From the NCBI RefSeq assembly GCF_902499335.1, contig NZ_CABVQK010000002.1, forward strand, positions 620,001 to 684,000: 64,000 nt of DNA, read 5' to 3'. Below the pieces are notes generated by a model. It was given only the letters and a program-made list of their open reading frames with translations. It was not told where the DNA came from and made no database searches. The stretch comes from Burkholderia lata (GTDB lineage Bacteria; Pseudomonadota; Gammaproteobacteria; Burkholderiales; Burkholderiaceae). The position numbers were made by a program, and so were the translations under genes. This document shows, piece after piece, positions 8,932 to 17,930 of this stretch; the stretch's first letter is position 1; every line of letters begins with the position of its first letter.

Positions 8932-10055
8932 CGTGTGGTCGTCGATTGGTTTTGGTCGGATTCGGATGTCGCGCCTGCGGCAAGCGCGGCCGATGCGGGT
9001 AGCCCGGCTTGCGCGAGTTCGGCCAGCAGCGCACGCGCCTGATCGCGCCCGTCGGCGGCGTTGGGCCGGAACGTGAACGTCAGCGCCCGGTTCGGCTTGT
9101 TGTACGTCGCGCGGTAGGTCCGTGCGTAGGCAGGATCGTAATGCTTGTCGATCAGCTCGGTGAACAGTTCGGCCCGCGCGTCCGCATCGATCAGCGCCGT
9201 CCAGTGCGTGACCTGTTCGCGGCTATGCAAGCCGATCAGCCGATGGAGCTGCGCCTTGAACGCTTCCGGTTCGTCGAACAGGTGCGCGTAGTCGTCGAGG
9301 AGGAATGCGATGCGCTCGTCGTGCGCCGCCTCGACGTGCACCCACGGCCCCGCGTGAAACGCTTCGATCAACGCGATCGGCAACTGCACGAGCCCGATTC
9401 GACGGCTTTCCGATTCGACGAACACCGGCCATTCGGGGTCGAAACGTCCAAGCGTTTCGACGAGCCCCGAATCGAACCCCTTCTGTGCCGGCTGCGGCTT
9501 GCCCGGCAGCGCGCCGAGCAGCGAGCCGCGATGGCACGCGAGCGCCTCGAGATCGAGCGTCTGCGCGCCCACGTCGCGCAGTGCGTTCAGCAGGCGCGTC
9601 TTGCCGCAGCCCGTATGGCCGACGAGCGCGATGTAGCGAAAACGTGTCGGCAGCGAGGCGAGCGTCGCGCACACCGACTGGCGGTACGCCTTGTAGCCAC
9701 CGTCGAGCTGGCGCGCCTTCCAGCCGATCAGATTGAACCAGGTCGTCATCGAGCCCGAGCGCTTGCCGCCGCGCCAGCAGTAGATCAGCGGCCGCCAGTT
9801 GCGCGGCCGGTCGGCGAACGTCGTGTCGAGATGGCGCGCGATGTTGCGCGCGACGATCGCCGCGCCCACACGGGTCGCCTCGTAGGGCGACACCTGCCGG
9901 TACATCGTACCGATGAGCACGCGCTCCTCGTTGCTGAGCACGGGCGCGTTCAGTGCGCCGGGAATATGATCCTCGGCGAACTCGAGCGGCGTGCGCACGT
10001 CGATGATCTCGTCGAACTCACCGGCGTGATCGAGGGTGACAAGCAGGTTCTTCAA
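8928..10055 (-). CDS. mnmH: tRNA 2-selenouridine/geranyl-2-thiouridine synthase
   Basis: Converts the 2-thiouridine at the wobble position of certain tRNAs to 2-selenouridine, via a geranylated intermediate. The 375-residue protein has an N-terminal rhodanese domain with the active-site Cys93 (YCWRGGKRSGS). A P-loop domain follows with Walker A GHTGCGKT (146-153). The start is a TTG at 10055 without a clear Shine-Dalgarno. It is followed by, and overlaps, a YraQ-type permease. Selenophosphate synthase (selD), needed for selenation, is not in the window. Confidence 0.94.
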   Translation of the reverse strand: MKNLLVTLDHAGEFDEIIDVRTPLEFAEDHIPGALNAPVLSNEERVLIGTMYRQVSPYEATRVGAAIVARNIARHLDTTFADRPRNWRPLIYCWRGGKRSGSMTTWFNLIGWKARQLDGGYKAYRQSVCATLASLPTRFRYIALVGHTGCGKTRLLNALRDVGAQTLDLEALACHRGSLLGALPGKPQPAQKGFDSGLVETLGRFDPEWPVFVESESRRIGLVQLPIALIEAFHAGPWVHVEAAHDERIAFLLDDYAHLFDEPEAFKAQLHRLIGLHSREQVTHWTALIDADARAELFTELIDKHYDPAYARTYRATYNKPNRALTFTFRPNAADGRDQARALLAELAQAGLPASAALAAGATSESDQNQSTTTR

Positions 10056-10119
10056 TTTGGCGTCGAACAGGGGCGATGCGGCTCGATGAGCCGCATGGGC
10101 ACGGAAGGCGGATTGACGA

Positions 10120-11073
10120 TTATCTCACGGGCCGGCGTCTCGGGCCGCGCGCGGCTGCCGGCGGCAACGATGCGGCCTGCATCGCATCGATCAGATGGTC
10201 GCGGAACGCGCGGACCGATGCGGGCAGATCGCGCCCCGCCATCGTCTGCACCTGGATGCTGCGCTCGCGCAGTTGCGGGTTCGTCACGGGCACGACGACG
10301 AAGCCGTCCGCGGTGCAACGGTCGCGCACCGACAGCAGCCCGGTGAACATCACCGCGCCCGTGCGCCGCGCGTAGCCGTACATCGCCGCCGTGTTGTTGC
10401 TCGTTAGCTCCGGCTCGAGCAGCAGCCCGTCGAGCGCGCACGCGATGTCGATCAGCTGGCGCACCGTCGTGCCGGCCTCGGGCAGCACATGCGGGTGACG
10501 CGCGACATCGGCGAGCGACACCGCTTCACGCGTCGCGAGCGGATGGTCGTGCCGCACCAGTGCGAAGATCGGCGCGCGCTCGGTATGCTCGACGCGCACG
10601 CCCTTCTCCGGCGCGAGGCTGAAGCTCAACGCGATGTCCACGTCGCCGTCACGCACGCGCCGCGTCGCGTCCGCCGGCGACACCACCCACACGGAGAAAT
10701 CCACACCCGGATGGCGCGCCTTGAAGCTGGCGAGCGTGCCGGGCAGGAAATCGATCGCGAACCCTTCCGAGCATGCGATCTTCAGCAGGCTGCCGTGCAG
10801 CGCGTCGAGCCCGCCGATGTCCTTCATCACGTGCTCGGCCTCCAGCAGGCTGCGCTGCGCGAACGCCAGGAGCCGCTCGCCGGCCTCCGACAGCGCCATT
10901 CCGCGCGGCCGGCGCTCGAACAGCGGCGCACCGAGCTCGCTCTCGAGTTTCGCGATCTGGCGGCTGATCGCCGATACGGCCACGTGCAGCCGCGCGGACG
11001 CGTCGCTGATCGAGCCGGTGCGCGCCACTTCGACGAAATACCGCAACGCCAGGCCATGCAGGAAAGCCGCCAT
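10120..11073 (-). CDS. LysR family transcriptional regulator
   Basis: A 317-residue LysR protein. The N-terminal winged helix (residues 8-67) includes GSISDASARLHVAVSAISRQ. A type 2 periplasmic-binding-like effector domain follows. It is divergent from the M20 peptidase gene, so it probably controls the peptidase and MFS pair. The C-terminus is Arg-rich. The effector is unknown; an amino acid derivative or dipeptide is plausible from the neighbours. Confidence 0.92.
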   Translation of the reverse strand: MAAFLHGLALRYFVEVARTGSISDASARLHVAVSAISRQIAKLESELGAPLFERRPRGMALSEAGERLLAFAQRSLLEAEHVMKDIGGLDALHGSLLKIACSEGFAIDFLPGTLASFKARHPGVDFSVWVVSPADATRRVRDGDVDIALSFSLAPEKGVRVEHTERAPIFALVRHDHPLATREAVSLADVARHPHVLPEAGTTVRQLIDIACALDGLLLEPELTSNNTAAMYGYARRTGAVMFTGLLSVRDRCTADGFVVVPVTNPQLRERSIQVQTMAGRDLPASVRAFRDHLIDAMQAASLPPAAARGPRRRPVR

Positions 11074-11239
11074 CGTTCTGTCTCCGCCCGGCTGCCGGCC
11101 GCGCTGCTTTGCCTTTTCGGCAAAGAAAGGTTCGAAATTCGATCATTGTGACAAAAAAAACGGCTTTCTAGAATCGATCGCACTTCACGCTGCATGCACG
11201 ATCCGGCGCGTGCAGCGAACCCGACAGAGGAGACACGAC
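11074..11239. promoter_or_regulatory. Divergent promoter region, LysR gene / M20 peptidase
   Basis: 166 bp between the divergent starts, including an AT-rich core (about 11128-11170) with a TTCG-N11-GTGA type dyad. LysR regulators usually bind T-N11-A sites in such regions. The exact operator is not proven. A Shine-Dalgarno AGAGGAGA (11226-11233) precedes the peptidase start. Confidence 0.45.
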
Positions 11240-12661
11240 TTGAGCCGTACCGCCGCCATCCAGCACGCGCTGAACCAGTTCGAATCCGGTGCGTTCTTCA
11301 CGACCCTGAGCCGCCGCGTCGGCCTGCGCACCGAAAGCCAGGAAAGCGGCAACGAAGCCGCGCTGCGCGCCTACCTGACCGACGAGATCGCCCCCGAGGC
11401 CGCGCGCCTCGGCTTCACGTCGCGGATCGTCGACAATCCCGTCGACGGTGGCGGGCCGTTCCTGCTCGCCTCGCGCCACGAAGACGACGCACTGCCGACC
11501 GTGCTGATCTACGGCCACGGCGACGTCGTGCGCGGCTACGACGCGCAGTGGCGCGCGCCGCTGTCCCCATGGACGCTGACGGCCGACGGCGACCGCTGGT
11601 ACGGCCGCGGCAGCGCCGACAACAAGGGCCAGCACACGATCAACCTGGCGGCGCTGGCGAGTGTGCTCGACGCACGCGGCGGCCGGCTCGGCTTCAACGC
11701 GAAGCTGCTGATCGAGATGGGCGAGGAAACGGGCTCGCCGGGCCTCGACGCGTTGTGCCGCCAGGAGCGCGACGCGCTCGCGGCCGACGTGCTGATCGCG
11801 TCCGACGGCCCGCGCATCGCCGCCGCGCGCCCCACGGTGTTCCTCGGCTCGCGTGGCTCGGTCAATTTCAAGCTGAGCCTGCGCGCCCGCGACGGCGCGC
11901 ATCACTCCGGCAACTGGGGCGGGCTGCTGCGCAATCCGGCGATCGTGCTCGCGCATGCGCTCGCGAGCCTCGTCGACGCGCGCGGCGCAATTCGCGTCGC
12001 GGGGCTGCGTCCGCCGCCGATCCCGGCCACCGTGCGCGCTGCGCTCGCCGATCTCTGCGTGGGCGGCGGCCCCGGCGACCCGACGCTCGACGCCGACTGG
12101 GGCGAGCCCGGCCTCACCGCACCCGAGCGCGTGTTCGGCTGGAACACGTTCGAGATCCTCGCGTTCAAGGCCGGCAACCCCGAGCACCCCGTCAATGCGA
12201 TCCCGCCCGCCGCGTATGCGCACTGCCAGTTGCGCTTCGTCGTCGGCACCGACTGGGAAGCGCTGCATGCGCATCTGCGCGTGCACCTCGATGCGCACGG
12301 CTTCGCCGACATCGAGATCGACGTCGAACGCGGCGCACCGGCGACGCGCGTGCCGCCGGACGATCCGTGGGTGCGCTGGGCCGTCACGTCGCTCGCGCGC
12401 ACCACCGGCAAGAAGCCCGCGATCCTGCCGAATCTCGGCGGCACGCTGCCGAACGAAGTGTTCGCCGACACGCTCGGGCTGCCGACGCTGTGGGTGCCGC
12501 ACTCGTACCCGGCGTGCTCGCAGCACGCGCCCGACGAGCACCTGCTTGCGAGCGTCGTCAGCGAGGGGCTGCAGATGATGGCCGGCCTCTTCTGGGATCT
12601 CGGCGACGACGCGCCGACCGTTCGCCGCGCGGCGCCCGCCGCGGCCGGCGCCGCCCTGTAA
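11240..12661 (+). CDS. M20 family metallopeptidase
   Basis: A 473-residue zinc-dependent peptidase or amidohydrolase of the M20/M28 group. Metal and catalytic motifs are in order: YGHGDVV (first His and catalytic Asp), then GRGSADNKGQ (bridging Asp), MGEETGSPGL (catalytic Glu and metal Glu), and a late His in PHSYPACSQHAPDE. A dimerisation domain lies between (GSRGSVNFKLSLRARDGAHHSG). Start is TTG at 11240, set by the AGAGGAGA site. The MFS gene follows at 36 bp. Substrate unknown; dipeptides or N-acyl amino acids are typical. Confidence 0.92.
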   Translation: MSRTAAIQHALNQFESGAFFTTLSRRVGLRTESQESGNEAALRAYLTDEIAPEAARLGFTSRIVDNPVDGGGPFLLASRHEDDALPTVLIYGHGDVVRGYDAQWRAPLSPWTLTADGDRWYGRGSADNKGQHTINLAALASVLDARGGRLGFNAKLLIEMGEETGSPGLDALCRQERDALAADVLIASDGPRIAAARPTVFLGSRGSVNFKLSLRARDGAHHSGNWGGLLRNPAIVLAHALASLVDARGAIRVAGLRPPPIPATVRAALADLCVGGGPGDPTLDADWGEPGLTAPERVFGWNTFEILAFKAGNPEHPVNAIPPAAYAHCQLRFVVGTDWEALHAHLRVHLDAHGFADIEIDVERGAPATRVPPDDPWVRWAVTSLARTTGKKPAILPNLGGTLPNEVFADTLGLPTLWVPHSYPACSQHAPDEHLLASVVSEGLQMMAGLFWDLGDDAPTVRRAAPAAAGAAL

Positions 12662-12696
12662 CGCGCTTCGCCCCTTTCACGGGACCTGCACACACG

Positions 12697-13983
12697 ATGA
12701 ATACGACCACCCTGACCTCGCAGGAAGCCGTCCGCCCCAGCGCCGCGAAGATCCGGCGCATCATCTTCGCGGCGTCGATCGGCAACGCACTCGAATGGTT
12801 CGACCTGATCGTCTACGGCTTCTTCGCGGTGACGATCGCCAAGCTGTTCTTCCCCGCCACGAGCGAAGCGACGTCGCTGATGCTCACGCTCGGCACATTC
12901 GGGCTGTCCTACCTGATCCGGCCGATCGGCGGCTTCGTGCTCGGCGCATACGCGGATCGTGCGGGCCGCAAGGCGTCGCTGCTACTGTCGATCGCGATGA
13001 TGATGGGCGGCACGCTGCTGATCGCACTGATGCCGACCTACGCATCGATCGGCATACTCGCGCCGCTCGGGATCATGCTGTCGCGGCTGATGCAGGGCTT
13101 TTCCGCGGGCGGCGAATTCGCGAGCTCGACCGCGTTTCTCGTCGAGCACGCACCGCAGCGGCGCGGTTTCATGTCGAGCTGGCAGTTCGCGAGCCAGGGC
13201 CTCGCGACGCTGCTCGCATCGGGCTTCGGCGCGCTGCTGACGTCCACGCTGACGACCGCGCAACTCGAAAGCTGGGGCTGGCGCGTGCCGTTCCTGTTCG
13301 GGCTCGCGATCGGTCCCGTCGGGCTGTATATCCGCCGCTACGTCGACGAAGGCATCGAGTTCAAGACGCAGGCACGCTCGGAAGCGCCGGTGCGCGAGCT
13401 GTTCGCGGAACAAAAGGTGCGGGTGCTGCTGTCGATCGGCGCGCTCGTGATCTCGACCGCGATCAACTACATGATCCTGTACATGCCGACTTACGCGATC
13501 AAGCAGCTCGGGCTGCCTGCGTCGACGGGCTTCGCGGCGACGCTCGCGACCGGTTTCGTGCTCACGCTCGTCACGCCGGTAGTCGGTCACCTGTCCGATC
13601 GCACCGGGCGGATCCGCATGATGGCGGTCGCGGCGGTTCTGATGCTCGTCACCGTGTACCCGACGTTCGCGTGGCTCACGCGTCACGCGTCGTTCGCGAC
13701 GATGCTCACGGCACTGGTCTGGATCGGTGCGCTGAAGGCGATGTACTGCGGCGCGCTGCCGGCGCTGATGGCCGAGCTGTTCCCGTCGCAGACCCGCGCA
13801 ACGGGGCTCGCGGTCAGCTACAACACGGGTGTCACGCTGTTCGGCGGCTTCGCGCCGTTCGTCATCACCTGGCTGATCAGCGCGACCGGCAACCGGCTGT
13901 CGCCGGCGCTCTATCTGATGGGCTGCGCGCTGCTGAGCCTCACCGCGCTGTTCGTCGCGCGCACGCGGCTCAAGATGCGATAA
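12697..13983 (+). CDS. MFS transporter, metabolite:H+ symporter type
   Basis: A 428-residue transporter with 12 predicted helices. The family signatures are present: GNALEWFDLIVYGFFA in helix 1, LIRPIGGFVLGAYADRAGRK in the first cytoplasmic loop, and SRLMQGFSAGGEFASSTAFL. It resembles the MHS group (citrate, shikimate, proline/betaine, ketoglutarate carriers). It lies 36 bp after the M20 peptidase, so it probably imports that enzyme's substrate or product. Confidence 0.92.
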   Translation: MNTTTLTSQEAVRPSAAKIRRIIFAASIGNALEWFDLIVYGFFAVTIAKLFFPATSEATSLMLTLGTFGLSYLIRPIGGFVLGAYADRAGRKASLLLSIAMMMGGTLLIALMPTYASIGILAPLGIMLSRLMQGFSAGGEFASSTAFLVEHAPQRRGFMSSWQFASQGLATLLASGFGALLTSTLTTAQLESWGWRVPFLFGLAIGPVGLYIRRYVDEGIEFKTQARSEAPVRELFAEQKVRVLLSIGALVISTAINYMILYMPTYAIKQLGLPASTGFAATLATGFVLTLVTPVVGHLSDRTGRIRMMAVAAVLMLVTVYPTFAWLTRHASFATMLTALVWIGALKAMYCGALPALMAELFPSQTRATGLAVSYNTGVTLFGGFAPFVITWLISATGNRLSPALYLMGCALLSLTALFVARTRLKMR

Positions 13984-13992
13984 CGGATGAAA

Positions 13993-14016
13993 CGGCGGCG
14001 CAGCGATGCGCCGCCG
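13993..14016. terminator. Hairpin between convergent genes
   Basis: Perfect 10-bp GC-rich inverted repeat with a 4-nt loop (GCGA), directly after the MFS stop and facing the convergent aldo-keto reductase gene. No T-run, so it is a possible bidirectional or Rho-assisted terminator. Confidence 0.45.
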
Positions 14017-14070
14017 GTGCGGCCCGTCGCGGCATTGCTGCCGCGCGGGCCGCGCGCTGCCTGGTTCAGG

Positions 14071-15123
14071 TCAAGGCGCCGGGTTCGGCTGCAGTTCGTG
14101 GAGCGCGTCGATCTCGGCAAGGATCTCGTCGGACAGCTTCACGTCGATGCTGCCGATGTTCTCCTTCAACTGCTCGAGCGACGTCGCACCAACCAGGTTG
14201 CTGCGCGTGAACGGCCGGCTGTTGACGAACGCCAGCGCGAGCTGCGCGGGCGACAGCCCGTGACGCCGCGCGAGCGCGACATAACGCGACGTCGCCTCGA
14301 CGGCCTGCGGCTTGCTGTAACGCTGGAAGCGCTCGAACAGCGTGATGCGCGCACCGGCCGGACGCGCGCCGTTCTCGTACTTGCCGGACAGCCAGCCGAA
14401 CGCGAGCGGCGAATAGGCGAGCAGGCCGACGCCATCGCGGTGCGTGAATTCCGACAGCCCGTTTTCGAACGTACGGTTCAGCAGGCTGTACGGATTCTGG
14501 ATGCTCGCGATGCGCGGCAGCCCGAGCTTCTCGGCCGCGCGCAGGAACTGCGCGACGCCCCACGGCGTTTCATTCGACACGCCGATCGCGCGCACCTTGC
14601 CGGCCTTCACGAATTCCGCGAGCACGCCGAGCGTTTCCTCGATCGGCACCGTATAGGTGTCGTCGACCCACGGATAGGCCGGACGGCCGAACGTCGTCGT
14701 GCTGCGATCGGGCCAGTGCAGCTGATAGAGATCGACGTAGTCGGTCTGCAGGCGCTTGAGGCTGCCATCGAGCGCCTCGGTCAGGTTCTTGCGGTCGAAC
14801 TGGTTGCCTTCGCCGCGAATATGGCGCGGATTGTGCGGCTGCCGCGCGGGCCCCGCGATTTTCGTCGCAAGCACGATGCGCTCGCGCTGCGCGCGATGCT
14901 GCGCGAGCCAGGTACCGATGTACTGCTCGGTGCGCCCTTGCGTGTCAGGCTTCGGCGGCACCGGATACATCTCAGCGGCATCGATCAGCGTCACGCCCTG
15001 CCCGATCGCGTAGTCGATCTGCTCGTGCGCATCGCGCTCCGAATTCTGCTCGCCCCACGTCATCGTGCCGAGGCCGATCAGGCTGACCTCGATGCCCGAA
15101 TCGCCAAGTGTGCGGTATTCCAT
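14071..15123 (-). CDS. tas: Aldo/keto reductase, Tas type
   Basis: A 350-residue NADP(H)-dependent aldo-keto reductase, cytoplasmic. It is close to E. coli Tas throughout: LGLGTMTWGEQNSE at the start, the catalytic Asp/Tyr region DAAEMYPVPPKPDTQG, LKRLQTDYVDLYQLHWPDRS, GVSNETPWGV and a C-terminal cofactor loop (TRSNLVGATSLEQLKENI). The physiological substrate of this group is not established. It is a single gene, convergent with the MFS gene. Confidence 0.93.
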   Translation of the reverse strand: MEYRTLGDSGIEVSLIGLGTMTWGEQNSERDAHEQIDYAIGQGVTLIDAAEMYPVPPKPDTQGRTEQYIGTWLAQHRAQRERIVLATKIAGPARQPHNPRHIRGEGNQFDRKNLTEALDGSLKRLQTDYVDLYQLHWPDRSTTTFGRPAYPWVDDTYTVPIEETLGVLAEFVKAGKVRAIGVSNETPWGVAQFLRAAEKLGLPRIASIQNPYSLLNRTFENGLSEFTHRDGVGLLAYSPLAFGWLSGKYENGARPAGARITLFERFQRYSKPQAVEATSRYVALARRHGLSPAQLALAFVNSRPFTRSNLVGATSLEQLKENIGSIDVKLSDEILAEIDALHELQPNPAP

Positions 15124-15270
15124 GCTGTTCCCGTCGCGTCGGTGGAAAGCAGGAACGCTATCACATTGAAGCGTCCGCTTCAGACGGGCGCCGCCTACGC
15201 TTACAGGCGGCCTTCGGCACCAGCAAGGAAGTTCACGCGCCGGCCTGGACGATGGCGTCGCCGCCCGCCT

Positions 15271-15708
15271 TTACTGCGGCCGCTGGATGAAGCAGGTCGC
15301 CGACGCATGCGCGACGATCTTGTCGTCCGCCGTCTTCAGCGTGCCCTCGGCAACGCCCAGCGAACGCGACAGGTGGATCACGCGCCCTTCCGCAACCAGG
15401 TCGACGTCGCGCGGCACGGGCCGCAGCATCTTCACATGCAGATCGACCGTGCCGTAGCCGACGCCTGCATCAAGCATCGAATGCACCGCGCATCCCGTGA
15501 CCGAATCGAGCACCGTCGCGGCGAACCCGCCGTGCACGCCGCCGAGCGGATTCAGGTGCCGGCCGTCCGCCCGCGCCGAAAACTTCACATAACCGAGCTC
15601 GACATCAAGCGGACGCATCGGGATCGTCTCGGAAATCGACGCGAGCGGCGCATCGCCCGATACCGCTGCGCGCAGCAGATCGAGACCAGACAGGGAAAGC
15701 GGGTTCAT
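15271..15708 (-). CDS. PaaI-type hotdog thioesterase
   Basis: A 145-residue acyl-CoA thioesterase of the hotdog fold. It shows the PaaI motif HLNPLGGVHGGFAATVLDSV, whose HGG and following Asp form the active site, and the strand VDLHVKMLRPVPRD. I chose the ATG at 15706-15708 because a CGGAGA lies at proper spacing before it; longer in-frame starts run into the operator region. It is divergent from the HxlR regulator, which probably controls it. Confidence 0.9.
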   Translation of the reverse strand: MNPLSLSGLDLLRAAVSGDAPLASISETIPMRPLDVELGYVKFSARADGRHLNPLGGVHGGFAATVLDSVTGCAVHSMLDAGVGYGTVDLHVKMLRPVPRDVDLVAEGRVIHLSRSLGVAEGTLKTADDKIVAHASATCFIQRPQ

Positions 15709-15748
15709 CGGGTTGTCTCCGGGTTGAAAGCGCGTCGCCGCGCGAGTA

Positions 15749-15765
15749 AGTTCTAAATTGGAACT
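15749..15765. promoter_or_regulatory. Inverted repeat, operator candidate 1
   Basis: AGTTC-N7-GAACT palindrome 41-57 bp upstream of the thioesterase start, in the divergent thioesterase/HxlR promoter. A dyad of this size suits the dimeric winged-helix HxlR protein. Confidence 0.45.
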
Positions 15766-15770
15766 CATTA

Positions 15771-15796
15771 TTGACAACGATGGCGGCCGTTGTCAA
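15771..15796. promoter_or_regulatory. Inverted repeat, operator candidate 2
   Basis: Perfect 9-bp arms (TTGACAACG and CGTTGTCAA) with an 8-bp spacer, midway between the divergent starts. The left arm contains TTGACA and the right arm its complement, so a -35 element is embedded on each strand. Binding here would block both promoters. Confidence 0.55.
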
Positions 15797-15877
15797 CGTG
15801 GCCGGGCCCGTTACAACCGAAGACGGGTTCTATAATCGAGCCCGCTATTTCGCTGAACCGCCGCAAGAGACTCGACG

Positions 15878-16366
15878 ATGAAATGGGATGACATCGGCAC
15901 GCTGAACTGTTCGGTCGCGCGTACGCTTGCCGTGCTCGGAGACCGCTGGACTATGCTGATCCTTCGCAACGCGTTCCTCGGCTGCCGCCGCTTCGACGCG
16001 TTCCAGACCCAGCTTGGCCTCACGCGCCATGTGCTGGCCGAGCGGCTTGCGCGGCTCGTCGACGAAGGCGTGCTGGTCAAGCACGCGTATCAGGAGCGAC
16101 CGCCGCGTTTCGAATACCGGCTGTCGGACAAGGGCCTCGACCTCTACCCGACCCTGCTCGCGCTGACGGCGTGGGGAGACCGCTGGAAAGACGACGGCCA
16201 GGGGCCGCCGGTGCAGTTGCGCCACCGTACCTGCGGCCATCTGATGCATGCGGTCACCGTATGCTCGGCCTGCGGCGAGCCGCTCGACGCACGCGACGTG
16301 CAGCCGGAGCGCGGCCCCGGCTGGATCGCAGCCGAGGCAGCCGGAGCGCCCGCGGCCGAGGATTGA
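15878..16366 (+). CDS. HxlR family transcriptional regulator
   Basis: A 162-residue regulator. The HxlR winged helix fills residues 5-100, with the typical start NCSVARTLAVLGDRWTMLIL and the wing region FEYRLSDKGLDLYPTLLAL. The C-terminal part has four metal-ligand-like residues in CGHLMHAVTVCSACG, suggesting a small zinc ribbon. It is divergent from a thioesterase gene across two inverted repeats. A sensor role of the ribbon is inference. Confidence 0.9.
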   Translation: MKWDDIGTLNCSVARTLAVLGDRWTMLILRNAFLGCRRFDAFQTQLGLTRHVLAERLARLVDEGVLVKHAYQERPPRFEYRLSDKGLDLYPTLLALTAWGDRWKDDGQGPPVQLRHRTCGHLMHAVTVCSACGEPLDARDVQPERGPGWIAAEAAGAPAAED

Positions 16367-16700
16367 ATCATCGTGCGTACCTGAACGCGTGACGCACACG
16401 GATCGTTAGTCGCGCTTGCGCTGCAGTTGCGAGCCGCATCGCGCCCGCCCGGCTGTACTCGCGCATGGCTTGCACGCCACTATCCCGCCACCACCGCACA
16501 AGCATTCGCGCGCTGCCAACGCCCGCATCCGCTGATCAACCCGATCGCGCACACGGATCCCGCGCTGCGCAACTTTGCGTCACCACCGATGCCGGCGCCG
16601 ATCGTCGCGACGACCCATCCCGTCTCATCCGCACGTGACCGGGCCGCCACGTCTGCGTTACACTCACGGCCCGCTGTCTCGAAATTGTTCGCTGTCCAAG
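16367..16700. other. Intergenic region
   Basis: 334 bp between HxlR and the phospholipase-like gene. Some open frames exist, but their amino acid composition is not protein-like. No RNA gene or strong repeat is seen. Confidence 0.5.
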
Positions 16701-17324
16701 ATGTTGTCGCGCAATCGCCTCGCCGCTGCCTGCCTCGCCGCTTCCCTGCTCGCCACACCGTTCGCCGCCTTCGGCAAGACGCAAAGTGAATCGCTGCTCC
16801 AGCAGGCGATTGACCTCGTGTCGCGATGGCTGCCGGCTCCCACCCACGAAGCACCCGCGACACAGGTCGTCGAATCGGCGTTTTCGCCGGACGGCGGCGC
16901 TGAAGCGCTCGTGCTGAAAGCGATCGGCGCCGCACGCAGCTCGATCCGCGTCGCCGCCTACTCGTTCACGTCGCCGCCCGTCACGCGCGCACTGCTCGCC
17001 GCCAGGCAACGCGGCGTGAATGTCGCCGTGGTCGTCGACGACAAGGGCAATCGTGCAAAGAGCAGCAAGCAGGCGTTGAACCTGCTCGTCAACGCAGGTA
17101 TCCCGACGCGCACGATCGATGCCTATGCGATCCATCACGACAAGTACCTCGTGATCGACGCCGAGCACGTCGAAACGGGCTCGTTCAACTACAGCGCGTC
17201 GGCGGCCAGCCGCAATTCCGAGAATGTCGTCGTGGTGTGGAACAACCCGCAACTCGCGTCGCGCTATCTCACGCACTGGCAAAGCCGCTTCGACCAGGGT
17301 ACGCCGTACCGCTCCAGCTACTGA
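16701..17324 (+). CDS. Secreted phospholipase D-family nuclease
   Basis: A 207-residue protein with a signal peptide (cleavage near AFG, residue 25) and one HKD motif: His146, Lys148 and Asp153 in HHDKYLVID. A serine/asparagine strand follows (ETGSFNYSASAASRNSEN). A single HKD motif with this length matches the Nuc/EndA endonucleases, which act as dimers in the periplasm. Start ATG 16701 was chosen because the signal peptide begins there. Related to plasmid-borne nucleases, but nothing nearby marks recent transfer. Confidence 0.9.
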   Translation: MLSRNRLAAACLAASLLATPFAAFGKTQSESLLQQAIDLVSRWLPAPTHEAPATQVVESAFSPDGGAEALVLKAIGAARSSIRVAAYSFTSPPVTRALLAARQRGVNVAVVVDDKGNRAKSSKQALNLLVNAGIPTRTIDAYAIHHDKYLVIDAEHVETGSFNYSASAASRNSENVVVVWNNPQLASRYLTHWQSRFDQGTPYRSSY

Positions 17325-17438
17325 CGCACGCCACAGGGCGGCGCTCGCCCGGTGCTCGATCCGTCGTGTTGCAGATGATCGTCGAGCGTAGCGCGAAGCT
17401 CAATTCAGCCAAATGGCCAGTACGACGCGCCGCCGCGC

Positions 17439-17666
17439 TCAATGGATTTCGGGCGTCCGCCCGGTCGAGGCGCCGGTCTGCGTCGTCGGCGCACAACGAT
17501 TCGCCTGTCCACCCACGCTGCTTGCCGAAGATGTCGACAAGCCGCTGGCGCTGCCCGGCAGTGCGCTGCTCACACACCCCATGCCGAATACCAGCGTGTT
17601 CTGAACCATCGGATAAAGAAGATACAGCGCAAAAGCGAGATAGCCCGCGTACAGAATTCGAACCAT
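17439..17666 (-). CDS. Possible small membrane protein
   Basis: A 75-residue frame with a hydrophobic N-terminal segment (ILYAGYLAFALYLLYPMVQ) and a Ser/Thr/Gly-rich tail with two Cys. The composition is unlike the random high-GC frames around it. No good Shine-Dalgarno is visible and I recognise no family. It may be a real short membrane or secreted protein. Confidence 0.35.
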   Translation of the reverse strand: MVRILYAGYLAFALYLLYPMVQNTLVFGMGCVSSALPGSASGLSTSSASSVGGQANRCAPTTQTGASTGRTPEIH

Positions 17667-17930
17667 GATGCGATGGGAAGCGATGAACAATTGGACTCGC
17701 CCTGTTTACGGCACCGCGCCGGGCACCTTGAGGCATCGCGCGGCCGATTGCGCATCGGGGCGAAACGCGAGCCCATGACACCCACTTCTTACCGCATCTG
17801 CATCGATCCGTACCGAGCAGAAACCGCCCGTCGCCAGATTTGCAACGTGGCGATGCGGCGAACAATGCGCGATACTGTCCGACATACGATCCCACGACCG
17901 GCCTTGCAGCCGGGACAAAAGACAAGGCCC

